A stretch of DNA of 64,000 nt, taken from positions 186,001-250,000 of the forward strand of contig JAMXBD010000389.1 of assembly GCA_024138025.1 (NCBI GenBank). Direction: 5' to 3'. The position numbers and the translations under genes were made by a program. The notes beneath the pieces are model-generated. The model made no database searches. It saw only the letters and a list, made by a program, of their open reading frames with translations, and was not told the origin of the DNA. Shown piece after piece: positions 1 through 11,329 of the stretch (the first letter of the stretch is position 1; the number at the start of each line of letters is the position of its first letter). Origin of the DNA: Combretum micranthum. Taxonomy: Eukaryota; Streptophyta; Magnoliopsida; Myrtales; Combretaceae.

Positions 1-1617
1 CAACTTAAGACCCCCACAACTTCTGAAGAATCCTCAAGGGCACAGAAAGGAAAAGAAATTGAGGACAGCTTATTCAGCAAGAGGAGTCACCAAATGAGTT
101 TAATGCGGCTGAGTTGAAGAAAGAACTGGAAGCTCAGGCTAAAGAGATGGAGAGAAAACTGCTTGAGAAAATGAAGACGTTCGATGGTTTTGATCAAACC
201 GCGATCCTGAATTTGCCTCAATATGAGGAAGGTGCCTTCCCTGAGAAATTTAAGGCACCGAATTTGAAAAATATGACGGGACAGGTTGTCCTAATATGCA
301 TACCAGATTGTATGTACGACGAATGGGGCAATACGCAAAGTTTGACAAGCTGATGGTGCAAACCTTCCAGGACAGTCTTACTGGTGCTGCTTTGGCCTGG
401 TACGCCCAATTAGACCATCAGAAATTGATACTTGGGACAAGTTGGCTAGGGCATTTTTTAATCAGTATAAGTTTAACATTGAGATGGCGCCCTCGGTATG
501 GGATTTAAGCAATCTGAAGAAGAAGAAAGAAGAGACTTTCAAGGAGTATGCTCAGCGCTGGAGAGCATTGGCTGCAAGGATCACCACCCCGATGCCTGAA
601 AAGGACCTCACTTTCACTTTTATCAACACATTAGAGGAACCTTTCTTTTCCCATCTGATTGGGCATGCATCAGCAAGTTTCTCAGAAGTGGTGATAGCTG
701 GATGCAGGATTGAGAATGCAATTTCAGCAGGAAAATTGCAACAAGAAAAGAAATATACTGCACCAAGAAATGTCCCATACAAAGGAAAGATTCAACCGTC
801 AGCATGGTCAACACTTCAGTGCAACTGGCCCCACTAAGTCATTGTGTTGTCAACAAATCAGAATCAAAATCAGAATAAGGATCAGACTCAACAAAGTGCA
901 GTCCCAAATCAACAATCAAGGTTCAACAGGCGGAACTTCACTCGAATTCCGGTTCCCCTTAGCCAAGTATTAGCTAAACTAAGGGCCGATAATCTGATCA
1001 ACCTCGAAGTTCCTAGGAAGACTACAGGCCTAAAAATTACAATCCTGAGCTGAAGTGTGAATATCACATGGGGCAAATCGGGCACTCAACAGACAGCTGC
1101 TGGAGGCTTAGGCATAAAATCCAAGATCTTATTGATGCAAAAGTCATCCAGTTGGATTTCATTGAAGCTCCAAATGTCTCTACTAACCCATTGCCAAACC
1201 ATGGACCGGTTATCAATATGATTACCGCTGATTCCGGATCCAGAAGAGCTTGTGTGCATGATGAGGTGGACCTAGATCCATCAAAATCGAGATAGGCAAA
1301 GGCAGTGAAGATGGATCAACTTCATCAAAGCCTAGGAGCTATACCTTTCAGATACCCCTTGCTGTGAGTGATTATAAAGCCGCTCCATTTGATTATAAAG
1401 CGGTAATCATGCTTCAATGGCCATGGTTGGTGGCCTTACTCGCTCAGGAAGAGTTTATGAGTCGACCGGAAAGAATGCAACTGTGAATATGCCACAGCAG
1501 CAAAATGAAGAAGGGAAGAAAGATGAAGAGAAGTCAGCATTGGCAAAACTGATGAAAGCAAGTGAATACAAAGTTGTCGAGCAGTTGGCAAAACACCTGC
1601 CCAAATATCGCTCATGA
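1..1617 (+). pseudogene. gag: T1 gag, 5'-partial and frameshifted
   Basis: This is the structural capsid-type protein that packages element RNA in cytoplasmic particles. The readable pieces are 114-353, 296-508, 442-837 and 1417-1617. They carry the retrotransposon gag core (the MARAFFNQYKF block and the RWRALAARI block), a Gln/Asn-rich linker, and a zinc-knuckle-like C-x2-H-x5-H-x4-C at about 1056-1100. After that comes the SGRVYES block that precedes protease in this lineage. T2 carries the same protein with fewer breaks. T1-specific lesions include single-base losses near 841 and 1015. Others, such as an A-run contraction near 270 and a G loss near 421, are shared with T2. Confidence 0.88.
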
Positions 1618-2519
1618 GTCTGCTGATTAGCTCTAATGTACACCGTGAGGCTCTTTTCAAAGCCTTAGAAGAAGTGAAAGTTCCAGAAGGTGTATCAGAA
1701 GAAGCCTTGGGGCATATAATCAACTCAATCTTTGCAAATGAGCAAATCATTTTCTCATCTGAAGAACTGGGAGAGGAAGGGGATCAACATAACAAGCCCT
1801 CTTCATTGTAGTCAAAAGCTGTGGAAAGATCTCTCTCGAGTATTAGTTGACAATGGATCCTCTTTGAATGTATGCCCCTTAGCCACTTTGAGCCTATTGG
1901 GGATTGAACCGTCAGACATCAAACCAAGCTCTACTGTGGTTCGTGCTTTTGATGGGTCAAAAAGGATATAATAGGTGAAGTGGAGTTAGAAGTCACCATC
2001 GGGCCTCAAACTTTCATTATTCCTTTCCAAGTAATTGATATCCCCAGAACATTCAATCTGCTGTTGGGAAGACCATGGATCCATGCAATACCATCAAGCC
2101 TGCACCAGAAGGTTAAGTTCATAGCCAATGGTCAACTCATCACTGTTATGGGAGAACAGGATTATGCCATTTACAAGAGAGCTGTCCCTTACATTGGAAA
2201 AGAAGGAGAAGAAGACTTCGGGCTCCAAATGTTTGACGAAGTCTGATGAATGATGAAAAGAACTCAGGTGGGAACCTTTGGACTGGGTTATTCCCCCACT
2301 TGTGCTGAAGTGGCAGAAATGAAAAACCAAATGAGAAGGAGGAAGCTCGACAAGGAGTATGATCCAATTATCAAAATCCCTCACATCAGCCATTCCTTTC
2401 CAAAGCCACATCATATCCAGCAGCCAGATGATATCAAAGAAGATGCTTCATCCAAAGAAATGATCTTGAGAAATTGGTTCTCTGTGCCTTGCGCTAGTAT
2501 TAAGTCTTTTAAGTAAGAA
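1614..2519 (+). pseudogene. T1 retropepsin-type aspartic protease region, frameshifted
   Basis: This region would cleave the Gag-Pol polyprotein. The catalytic motif DNGS (in VDNGSSLNV) is encoded from about 1849, and the flap/C-terminal block LLGRPWIH near 2070. DNGS in place of DTG or DSG is usual for Tat-type proteases. The frame is broken near 1740-1810, 1965 and 2240; relative to T2 a short AAR block near 2085 is also missing. The final frame ends at a TAA (2514-2516) that overlaps the predicted splice donor of the downstream intron. Confidence 0.85.
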
Positions 2520-2666
2520 CTTATCTAAGACTAGATTTGTGTTTTGTGTTTTTCAGTATTATGTGATGCTCAAATAAGTGTACTTAAACACCGTCCCAGT
2601 TTAATGAAATTTATTTCTGTTTGTGCTTTCACATATTCTCATACATTCTCATTCATATTCAACCAG
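2513..2666 (+). other. Predicted intron between protease and RT (T1)
   Basis: A GTAAGA donor starts at 2513 and a pyrimidine-rich tract ends in CAACCAG at 2666. Removing these 154 bases deletes the stop codon and joins protease to the RT frame in phase. The position matches the introns known between protease and RT in Ogre elements. Splicing itself is inferred. Confidence 0.65.
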
Positions 2667-5600
2667 ATTCGACAATTGTGATGAAGTTCAGGGATATCTC
2701 GCGCGTATAATTAATGAAAATATCAATATCACCTCTAACTCTACTGGGTTAGATGTTGAAGATGATATTGATTATCAATTTAGAACACAAGAAATTTGGC
2801 AAAATTTTGAACAAGGAAGGATTGAAATTCCCGAAACCATTGAAGTGATTAATTTGGGAACAAGCGAAAACCCTAGGAATCTGAGATAGGGGGAAAATTG
2901 CCTGAGAGCACGGCACAAGATTTAACCAAGTTACTAGCCGAATACTTGGATGTTTTTGCATGGTCGTATAGCGATATGCCCGGTTTAGACCCATCCATTG
3001 TGGTTCACAAATTGCCAACAAAGGAGGATTTTAAACCTAAAAAGCAAAAATTAAGGCGATTTAGGCCAGATTTACTCCTCCAAATCAAGGATGAAGTAAA
3101 AAAGTTGCTTGAAGTAGGATTCATTGAGGTTTCTGATTATTCGGATTGGGTATCAAATATAGTGCCAGTACTTAAGAAAAACGGGAAAGTAAGAATTGTG
3201 TGGATTTCAGAGATCTAAACAAAGCAACCCCGAAAGATAATTTCCCGTTGCCTCACATCGATGTTTTAGTGGACAATACCGCTGGAAATCATCTATTTTC
3301 ATTCATGGATGGATTTTCAGGGTATAATCAGATATTAATGGCCGAAGAAGATAAGGTCAAAACCACATTCGTTACAGCCTGGGGAACCTTTTGTTACAAA
3401 GTCATGCCTTTGGTCTCAAGAATGCCGGGGCAACTTATCAACGAGCAATGCTTGCTATACTTCATGATATGATGCACAAAGAGGTGGAAGTATATGTAGA
3501 TGACATGATCGCCAAGACAAAGGAAGGAGAGGATCATGTAGTGGTGTTAAGGAAGCTTTTTGAAAGATTAAGGAAGTTTCAGTTGAAATTGAATCCAGAA
3601 AAATGCACTTTCGGAGTGACATCTGGAAAATTATTAGGATTCATGGTTAGCCAAAAAGGGATAGAAATCGATCCTGATAAGGTCAAGGCAATTCAGGATT
3701 TGCCTCCACCAAAAACATTAAAGAAATCAGAGGCCTCTTGGGAAGATTGAATTACATTGCTCGATTCATATCACAGTTGACTGATAAGTGCCAACCGCTG
3801 TTTAAACTGCTGAAGAAGAATGCCCTAATTGAATGGAATGACGAATGTGAAAAAGCCTTTAATCGGATAAAGCAATATCTGACGAATCCACCAGTACTGG
3901 TTACTCCAAAACCGGGGAAACCGTTGTTCTTGTATTTGACAATTCTTCCTGAATCCATGGGTTGTGTGCTCGGGCAAAAAGATGAGGAAGGAAAAGAAAG
4001 AGCTGTTTACTTAAGCAAGAAATTCTCAAATGGAGAACAAAAGTATTCAGAGATAGAAAAGACCTGCTGTGCATTAGTATGGGTTATGCACAGACTTAGG
4101 CAGTATACGCTCTTCTACTCGATCGAGTTGATTACGAAGCATGATCCATTGCGATACTTGGCAGCAAACCGGCTTTGGTTGGTCGAATCTCGAAATGGCA
4201 GATGCTGCTTTCTGAATTTGATATCACTTATGTAAGTCAAAGTTCAGTCAAAGGACAAGTTTTAGCTGATCAACTCGCAGAAAGCCCAGTTGATGATGAA
4301 GAATTAAAGGAACAAGATCAGTTTCCAGATGAAGGCATCAGGATAGCAGAAACAGAAGTCGAAAGCAACAGTTGGAAGTTGTATTTCGATGGAGCAGCCA
4401 ATGTATACGGGTGTGGAATAGGGGCAGTCCATCTCACCAAAAGAAGAACAGTTCCCGGCATCAGCCAGATTAATGTTTCCTTACACAAATAATGTAGCGG
4501 AATACGAGGCATGCATCATGGGATTAGAAATGGCAATTCAAATGAATATCGAGGAGCTCGAAGTGTTTGGAGATTCATCACTTATCATTTTCCAAACTCG
4601 AGGCGAGTTCAAAACTAAGGATCCCAAGTTGATTCCTTATCATAATCACTTGGCTGAGTTAGCAGGAAGATTCAAAGAAATTTCCTTCACTTATGTGCCG
4701 AGAACTCAGAATCAATTTGCTGATGCATTGGCTACTCTGGCCTCTTTGATCCAATTCACTGAAGGAGCAAGAATACAACCTTTGCAAGTCCGAATAAGAA
4801 GTGAACCCGCATTCTGTGCGTGATTGAGTCAAGTGAACCATGGTTTCAAGATATCAAAATTTTCTTGCAAACAGGTAGCTATCCTGAGTGTGCTACAAAA
4901 AAGGATCAGAAATCATTGAGGCGTCTGGCAAGTCATTTCTTGTTAAGTGGAGATACCTTATACAGAAGGTCTTCGATACAACCCTGTTGAGATGTGTAGA
5001 TGAAAAAGAAGCTCAAAAATTAATGGAAGAAGTTCATGAGGGAGTATGTGGACCTCATATGAACGGATATATGCTAGCTAAAAAGATTATGAGGCTAGGA
5101 TATTTCTGGTTAACCATGGAATCGGACTGTATCAAACATGTGAGATCTTGTCATTTATGTCAAATTTACGCAAACAAGATAAATGCTCCTCCGAAGGAAT
5201 TACAGTCAATGTCGACACCATGGCCTTTCTCAATGTGGGGAATAGATGTAATTGGGCCAATTTCGCCAAAAGCTTCAAATGGTCATCGATTCATACTAGT
5301 TGCAATCGATTACTTCACCAAGTGGGTTGAAGCGCTTCATACGCCAGTGTGACAAAAGCCGTTGTGGTGCGATTCATCAAAAGAGATATCATTGCTCGAT
5401 ATGGAACTCCAGAAAGTATCATTACCGATAATGGTACAAATCTGAACAACAATGCAATGACTGATTTATGTCAGCAATTCAAGATTAAACACCGAATTCC
5501 ACTCCATATCGCCCACAGATGAATGGAGCAGTAGAAGCCGCCAACAAAAACATCAAGAGAATCATTGAGAAGATGACAATTGCATACAAAGATTGGCATG

Positions 5601-6081
5601 AAATGCTCCCATTAGCATTGATGGCGTATCGAACTCTGTAAGAGTGTCAACTGGGGCAACGCCCTATTCCCTGGTATATGGAACTGAAGCCGTTTTACCA
5701 GTAGAAGTTGAGATTCCTTCACTCCGAGTACTGGCTGAAACAGAGCTCGAAGAAGCTGAATGGGTTAGACAAAGGATTGAACAGTTAAATCTTTTAGATG
5801 AAAAAAGATTGACTGCCATGTGTCATGGGCAATTATATCAACAAAGGATGGCTAGAGCATTTAATAAGAAAGTCAAGCCAAGAAATTTCCAAGAAGGTGA
5901 TTTGGTTCTGAGAAAATACTGCCAAATGTGCAAGATTCCAGGAAAGTTCACACCAAATTATGAAGGACCATATATAGTGAAGAAGGTCTTGTCGGGAGGA
6001 GCATTAATCCTTTCCCAAATGGATGGACCCGATTTAAAGGATCCTGTGAACTCAGATGCTGTAAAGTTGTATTATCCTTGA
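2667..6081 (+). pseudogene. pol: T1 pol: RT, RNase H, archaeal-type RNase H, integrase (frameshifted)
   Basis: Domains in order: RT (about 2667-3750; YVDD at 3493-3504); gypsy-type RNase H (3738-4235; the usual first catalytic Asp block is replaced by LTILPES); archaeal-type RNase H (about 4370-4740; FDGAA, AEYEA, GDSSL, FADALA all present); integrase (4890-6081), with its zinc-binding HHCC finger intact here across about 5030-5165, catalytic DVIG, TDNG and VEAANK blocks, and a C-terminal chromodomain-free tail ending LYYP-stop. Breaks shared with T2 occur near 2888, 3198, 5335 and 5500. T1-only breaks include about 3415 and 4820. It would copy element RNA into DNA and integrate it, but is not translatable as read. 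Confidence 0.9.
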
Positions 6082-6450
6082 TCAATAAAATTTGTCATTT
6101 CAAGTGATCAATTGATTTTATTTTGATTAATTATAAACAAAGTTGATATCCCTGAAATTCTCTGAAGTCGGATCAAAGCCTGAAATTCTTTAAAGTCAAT
6201 CAAAGCCTAACCACAAAATTCTTCCAAATAAATTTACAACCAAACACCATTTGAATCATCAGAAAAGAAATTTGAGCATCTTATAATGCTGAATGAATGC
6301 GTTTATACAGTTTGGTCTGTTGATTGTTCTTATTTTAAAAGAAAATATTACTGCAAGGATAACTAATTTTGATAGAAAATTGAAGCATGATATGGAACCA
6401 AAATTATCAAAAAAAAAAACTCCCAGTGGACTAAAAATCACAAGTACCCC
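6082..6450 (+). other. T1 3' untranslated region, unique part
   Basis: AT-rich sequence follows the pol stop and is almost identical to T2 21545-21950. It contains a short repeated phrase (CTGAAATTCTCTGAAGTC type), present twice here and three times in T2. No coding signal is seen. Confidence 0.7.
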
Positions 6451-6454
6451 TCAG

Positions 6455-7245
6455 TCTAGACTCGACAGATAGTCTAGTACTGACCAAAATTCAAAATCCA
6501 TCCTTTCGTGGTGACCAAATTCAAAATCCATCTTTCGAGACAGTAACCAAATCCAAGATCCAAGATGGTGACAAAATTCAGAAACACATCTACTCAAGAC
6601 GGTGACCAAATTCAGAAACACATCTACTCAAGATGGTGACCAAATTCAGAAACACATCTACTCAAGATGGTGACAAGATTCAGAAACACATCTACTCAAG
6701 ATGGTGACAAGATTCAGAAACACATCTACTCAAGATGATGATCAAGATCAAATTTAGAAATCCATCCATTCCAGATGGTGACCAAGACCAAATGACCAAA
6801 GCCCATAGGTCCGGCAAATTACCAAACCAAAGCCCATAGGTCCGACAGATGATCTAGCAGTATTCTAAAGTCTAGGCTCGACAGATGGCCTATCATTTTT
6901 CTAAATCTAGACCCGACAAACGGTCTATCAGTTTTTTAGTCTAGGCCCGATAGATGGCCTATCATTTTTCTAAATCTAGACCCGACAGACGGTCTATCAG
7001 TTTTTTAGTCTAGGCCCGACAGATGGCCTATCATTTTTCTAAGTCTAGACCCGATAGATGATCTATCATTTTTCTAATCTAGACCCGACAAACGGTCTAT
7101 CAGTTTTTTAGTCTAGGCCCGACAGATGGCCTATCATTTTTCTAAGTCTAGACCCGACAGATGGTCTATCAGTTTTCTAAGTCTAGGTCCGACAGTTAAC
7201 CTAGCAAATATGAAAGTCTAAACTCGACAGATGGTTTAGCACGAT
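6455..7245 (+). repeat. T1 3'UTR tandem-repeat array (two repeat types)
   Basis: The first part has roughly 33-45 bp units containing 'ATTCAGAAACACATCTAC' and 'AAATCCATCC' with GATGGTGAC spacers. The second part has roughly 55-60 bp units alternating CCCGACAGATGGCCTATC and CCCGACAGACGGTCTATC with TTTTTCTAA spacers. T2 has the same two types but a clearly longer array (about 1.4 kb against 0.8 kb), so copy number is unstable. Confidence 0.9.
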
Positions 7246-7333
7246 GTCCAATATAGAATCCATCCTTCAGAAAAAAAAAATTATTATATCTTTGTTGACA
7301 GGAAAAATTAAGCAAAAATTGGCTATCTTTTGT

Positions 7334-7370
7334 CTTTGTGGTAAAGTTTTGTTCAAACTTTACCACAAAG
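7334..7370 (+). promoter_or_regulatory. Perfect 16-bp-stem hairpin abutting the polypurine tract (T1)
   Basis: The arm CTTTGTGGTAAAGTTT (7334-7349) and its exact reverse complement (7355-7370) are separated by TGTTC. The right arm ends in the AAAG that begins the polypurine tract. Confidence 0.85.
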
Positions 7371-7379
7371 AGGGGCAGC
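7367..7379 (+). promoter_or_regulatory. Polypurine tract of T1
   Basis: AAAGAGGGGCAGC lies directly before the TGTAGACCC start of the 3' LTR. This is the expected position of the plus-strand DNA primer, and it is identical in T2. Confidence 0.88.
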
Positions 7380-7415
7380 TGTAGACCCAATTTTTGCCCA
7401 ATTAATTAAGCTTAA

Positions 7416-7600
7416 ATTTATAATAAAATTTGTATTATATTGCGCTCATAAAAAATGAGAGAGTGAAAATGAAAAAAATGAGTGAGTAAAAAAAAAAAAA
7501 AAGAAAAAAGAGAGAAAATAGAAAGGAAAAATCATAAAATGAGAGATAAATATATAGAAAATTATTTGAGCTCAATATAATATATAGTTTTATTATAAAT
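7416..7600. mobile_element. Inverted-repeat (MITE-like) insert in the T1 LTR
   Basis: Sequence absent from both T2 LTRs begins near ATTTATAATAAAA (7416) and ends near TTTTATTATAAAT (7600). The first and last roughly 32 bases are imperfect reverse complements, with GCGCTC / GAGCTC at their inner ends. The interior is A-rich. A shorter palindromic tail (about 7611-7650, AATTAAACAAAA type) follows and is also missing from T2. No clear target duplication is seen, so family assignment is open. Confidence 0.5.
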
Positions 7601-8229
7601 CATTTTTAAAGATAATTAAACAAAATCTTCATTTTTGTTTAATTAAACTCATTTTTCCAAAAGCCTTAATTAAGTAATGAGTTGGCTAAGTGATCGAGGC
7701 ACAGGCCAAATGGCCTAATGGTTAAATACATTGACCCAAACACACACCCAAGCTTAAGGACTCAAGTTCAAATCCTAGCAAAGGCAAATTTTTGCCTTTT
7801 TATCTTATTTTTTGCCTTTTCATCTTTCTCAAAGTGACTTTTTGCCTTACTTTGCATCAATTTTTAACTGACAAAACATCATTAATTGTTGAAATTGATG
7901 ATGCCATTGCAAAGTAGACATGGAATATGAAAGATCGGTGCACAATTCATAAGTAAAAGCAACCCAAAAGTCACAAAATTCGTGCTAGAAAAATTGAAAA
8001 AAAAATGCAATTTGTGAAGCTTCAATTGTCCATTAATGAGAATTGATGAAATTGGACAATTAATCTACCCACATTGGATGATCTGATGAAGAATATGAAA
8101 GATCAATCATCAATTCATCAGTTGAAAACAAATTAAACACGAATTATTAGATTAAATTCGTGCAAATAAAGAGGCAAAAAATCGATTCGTTTCTGAAACA
8201 GTACGAAACGTTAAATTGAGCTTGCAATC

Positions 8230-8237
8230 TATAAATA
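8230..8237 (+). promoter_or_regulatory. TATA box of T1 LTR
   Basis: TATAAATA followed by GGGGG. The same motif in the same context occurs at 10818-10825 and 24095-24102 in the T2 LTRs, which supports it as the LTR promoter. Confidence 0.7.
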
Positions 8238-10027
8238 GGGGGTACTAGGATCAAAAGGCACAAGTCAATTGCAAGAAACACACATACAATAAGTTCAATT
8301 CGAAATTTTCGAATTTAGAGTTTAGGATTCGAATTTTTTAAATTCGAAGTGATTTGATCAGATTTGGATCAAATTGAGTGTTTTATCAATGTTAGAAACG
8401 AGTTTTGATTGTTTTAGTGTGCTTAGATTTGATCAAATTGATCAAAATCATCTCTGCAAATTTTTTTTTAATTTTCCGTTTGAGCCATCGGCGACCACCA
8501 CCACGAACCGCCGCTTCCGGTGGATCTGGGCGCGATCCACCACCGCTACCAGCTTCGGTTCCCCCACAGGCGTCGGGCCGACAAACTCTCAGCCGCAGAC
8601 GATCACCAGAGACGCCGGAATCCTCCTCGAAAAGCCGCGACTTCGTCTTCTTCGCTGATCGGGTCGGATCCGACCCGGAAATCCGAAGTCCAACCGCCTT
8701 TGGTCAACGGTCAATGGTCAACGATCAGCTCAGATCAGACGGTCCAGATTTGATCAAGAAGATCAGCGGTCCATATTTGATCAAGCAGATCAGACGGTCC
8801 AGATTTGATCAAGCATATCAGACGGCTCAGATTTGATCAAGCAGATCAGACGGTCCAGTTTGATCAAGCAGATGAGACGCTCCAGATTTGATCAGCAGAT
8901 CTAACGCTCCAGAATTTAATCATCTCGATCAACGCCCCAGATTTAGTCAATTCCATCAGACGATCAGGATCAGTCAGCCAGATCAACATACCAGATCTCC
9001 TCCGCTTTATCTATATAACGGTCCAGGTTAGTCTGCATTATTAAATAATTTATTTATTTATATTAATTTCGAAAAATAGTAAAAAAATTCAGAAAAATTC
9101 ATAAAAAAATCAAAAAAATTCAGAAAAATCCAGAAAAATCAAAATAATTATTTTTCATATATAAATTTTTTAAATAATTTTTGATATTTCTTGAATATTT
9201 TTAATATGTATTTATACATAAATTGTTTTTTTAGAAATGTGTATTTTTGATGCATAAAAAAAATAATTTTAATGTATTATAATATATTTTGAATATGTTA
9301 TGAATTTATGTGATGATAAAAAAATAAATTAATAAATAAAAAAAGAATATTGAAATTTTTTTTTTGGACTTAGAAAAATGCATTTTCATAAATAAAAAAT
9401 CAATTGATTAGATCATCGGATCATCAAAATGATTTTCATAAACATTTAAAAATTAATGAATTTAAAGTGAAAATAGTTCAACAAAAATAAAATTGATCAA
9501 CAAACTAAGGTTCTTTTAAAAGAACTACGTTTTGTCTGATCTCGATTAGCGAGTACGTAGGCATCTACGGGGCGACAATAAAAAATGAAAAAATATTTTT
9601 TGTTTATCATTTTGGTTATTTTTGTGTAATTTTTGAGAAATAAAATATAAAAATATAAAAGAAAAACAAAAAATGTGACTTGTAAATATTTTTGAGCATA
9701 TAAAGGATAGATATAAGTTTAAAATTCGAAAGGGTAACCGATTTGGTTTTAATAGGTTAGCCTCCGAATCCATGATATCTGGTTTTTAAAAAAGTTTGCT
9801 TTTTTTTTTAAATCAATTTTTTCGCAGACTAGTAGCTATGTTAGGATCAACCGACCCATTGATCCTAGCTTTTATTTTTTCCGATTTATATCGGGTGGCG
9901 ACTCTAAAAAGTTTCAAAATTAAAATTTCTTTTAACCCCTAGTCGAGGATTCATGTTAAATAGGTTCGGTTTAATGTGAATCGGTTAGGAGAAATGAACC
10001 AAATAGTGGAAAAATCCAAGCTCGACA

Positions 10028-10187
10028 CCCATTTACGCGTATTTTTATACTACCAGTATTTGATTTGTCTAGTCAACTATTCATTATATTATTTCTACTA
10101 TTCACACTATTCGTCTATTCTACTTTCTTACTACCTACTCTTACTACTTTATATCTACTTTCTTACAATTTACATTTCTAATATAAT
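10028..10187 (+). repeat. L1 (left piece): long-LTR family L, between T1 and T2
   Basis: These 160 bp match the region upstream of the TATA box in other L copies (compare 42770-42950, and 60240-60080 on the minus strand): ACGCGTATTTTTAT, ACTACCAG, then TATTC/TTACT-rich sequence. T1 and T2 therefore inserted into the same older LTR, 160 bp apart. L1 continues at 26057. Confidence 0.75.
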
Positions 10188-10817
10188 TGTAGACACCCAT
10201 TTTTGCCCAATTAATTAAGGCTTAAATTTAATTAAATCATTTTTCAAAAGCCTTAAGTATTGATGAAGTTGCGAAGTGATCAAGGCACAGGCCAATGGCC
10301 TGTTGGTTTTAAACACATTGACTCAAATACACACTCAAGCTCAAGGACCCAAGTTCAAACCCTGCAAAGGCAAATTTTTGCCTTTTTATTCATTTCATTT
10401 TTTTTTTTTGCCTTTGCATCTTCCTCAAAGTGACTTTTTGCCTTACTTTGCATCAGTTTTTACTGACAAAACATCATTGATTGTTGAAATTGATGATGCA
10501 ATTGCAAAGTAGACATGGAAAATGAAGATCAATACACAATTCATGTGAAAAACAACCAAAAGTCACAAAATTCGTGCTAAAAAATTGGAAAAAAATACAA
10601 TTTGTAAGCATTCAATTGCAATAAAGAGGAGTTACAAGAATTGGAAAAATTGGATAATTCATCTACCCAAATTAAATGATTTTATGAAGGATTAATCATC
10701 AATTCATCAGTTGGAAACAAATTAATCACGAATTTTCGAATTAAATTCGTGAAAAACAAAGAGGCAAAAATCGATTCATTTTCGAAACTGTTCGAAACGT
10801 AAAATTGAGCTTGCAAC

Positions 10818-10825
10818 TATAAATA
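10818..10825 (+). promoter_or_regulatory. TATA box of T2 5' LTR
   Basis: TATAAATA followed by GGGG. It is conserved in all three LTRs of this family and is the probable promoter of T2 genomic RNA. Confidence 0.7.
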
Positions 10826-11329
10826 GGGGTCCTAGGATCAAAGGCACAAGTCAATTTCAAGAAACACATACACAATAGGATCAATTTGAAGTTTTCGAGT
10901 TAGGGTTAAAATTCGAATTTTTCAAATTTGAAGTTCTTGATCAGATTTGATCCAAAATTGAATGTTTCAAGAATGTTAGAAACTTGAATTTAGATGATTT
11001 AGTGTGCTTAATTGCTCGAATTGCTCAAATTCTCTCTGCAAATTTTTTTATTTTTCGAATTGTACCGCCGGCAACCACCTCCGCGAACCGCCGCCCACGG
11101 TGGTTCTGGGCCCGAACCACTACCTTCAGAGGACGCGCAACCACCATAGGAGTCGGGCCGACAAGCTTCCAGCCACCGAGGACCACCGGAACCGTCGGAA
11201 TCCGCCCCGAAAGATCGCGTAATCGTCTTCTTCACCCGCCAGAGCTCCAAGATCCGACCCGAAGATCCGAATCTAACCGGGTCGGTCATCGGTCAACGAT
11301 CGTCGGTCATTGGTCAACGGTCAACTCAG

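Larger units (their letters stand above)
1..10027 (+). mobile_element. T1: Ogre/Tat-type Ty3/gypsy retrotransposon, 5' end outside window
   Basis: Window base 1 falls inside gag and aligns with about position 15440 of T2, so the 5' LTR, primer site and ORF1 of T1 lie to the left. The visible order is gag, protease, predicted intron, RT, RNase H, archaeal-type RNase H, integrase, tandem-repeat 3' region, polypurine tract and 3' LTR. The second RNase H and the DNGS protease motif place it in the Tat/Ogre lineage. Coding parts are broken by many one-base indels. The body looks almost identical to T2, but the 3' region and LTR are clearly more diverged. The element ends at CGACA (10027) and the next five bases are CCCAT; the matching left duplication is outside the window. 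Confidence 0.93.
7380..10027 (+). repeat. T1 3' LTR (2648 bp)
   Basis: It starts TGTAGACCC and ends CTCGACA. Landmarks shared with the T2 LTRs: TATAAATA at 8230-8237; a GC-rich stretch (8490-8730) in otherwise AT-rich DNA; tandem roughly 28-30 bp units around GATCAAGCAGATCAGACGG (8745-8960); an AT-rich block; a U5 hairpin (TAGGATCAA / TTGATCCTA near 9843-9868); and a primer-site-like TGGCGACTCTA at 9896-9906. The GC-rich part differs markedly from both T2 LTRs, unlike the body of T1. An inverted-repeat insert is present at 7416-7600. Confidence 0.9.
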
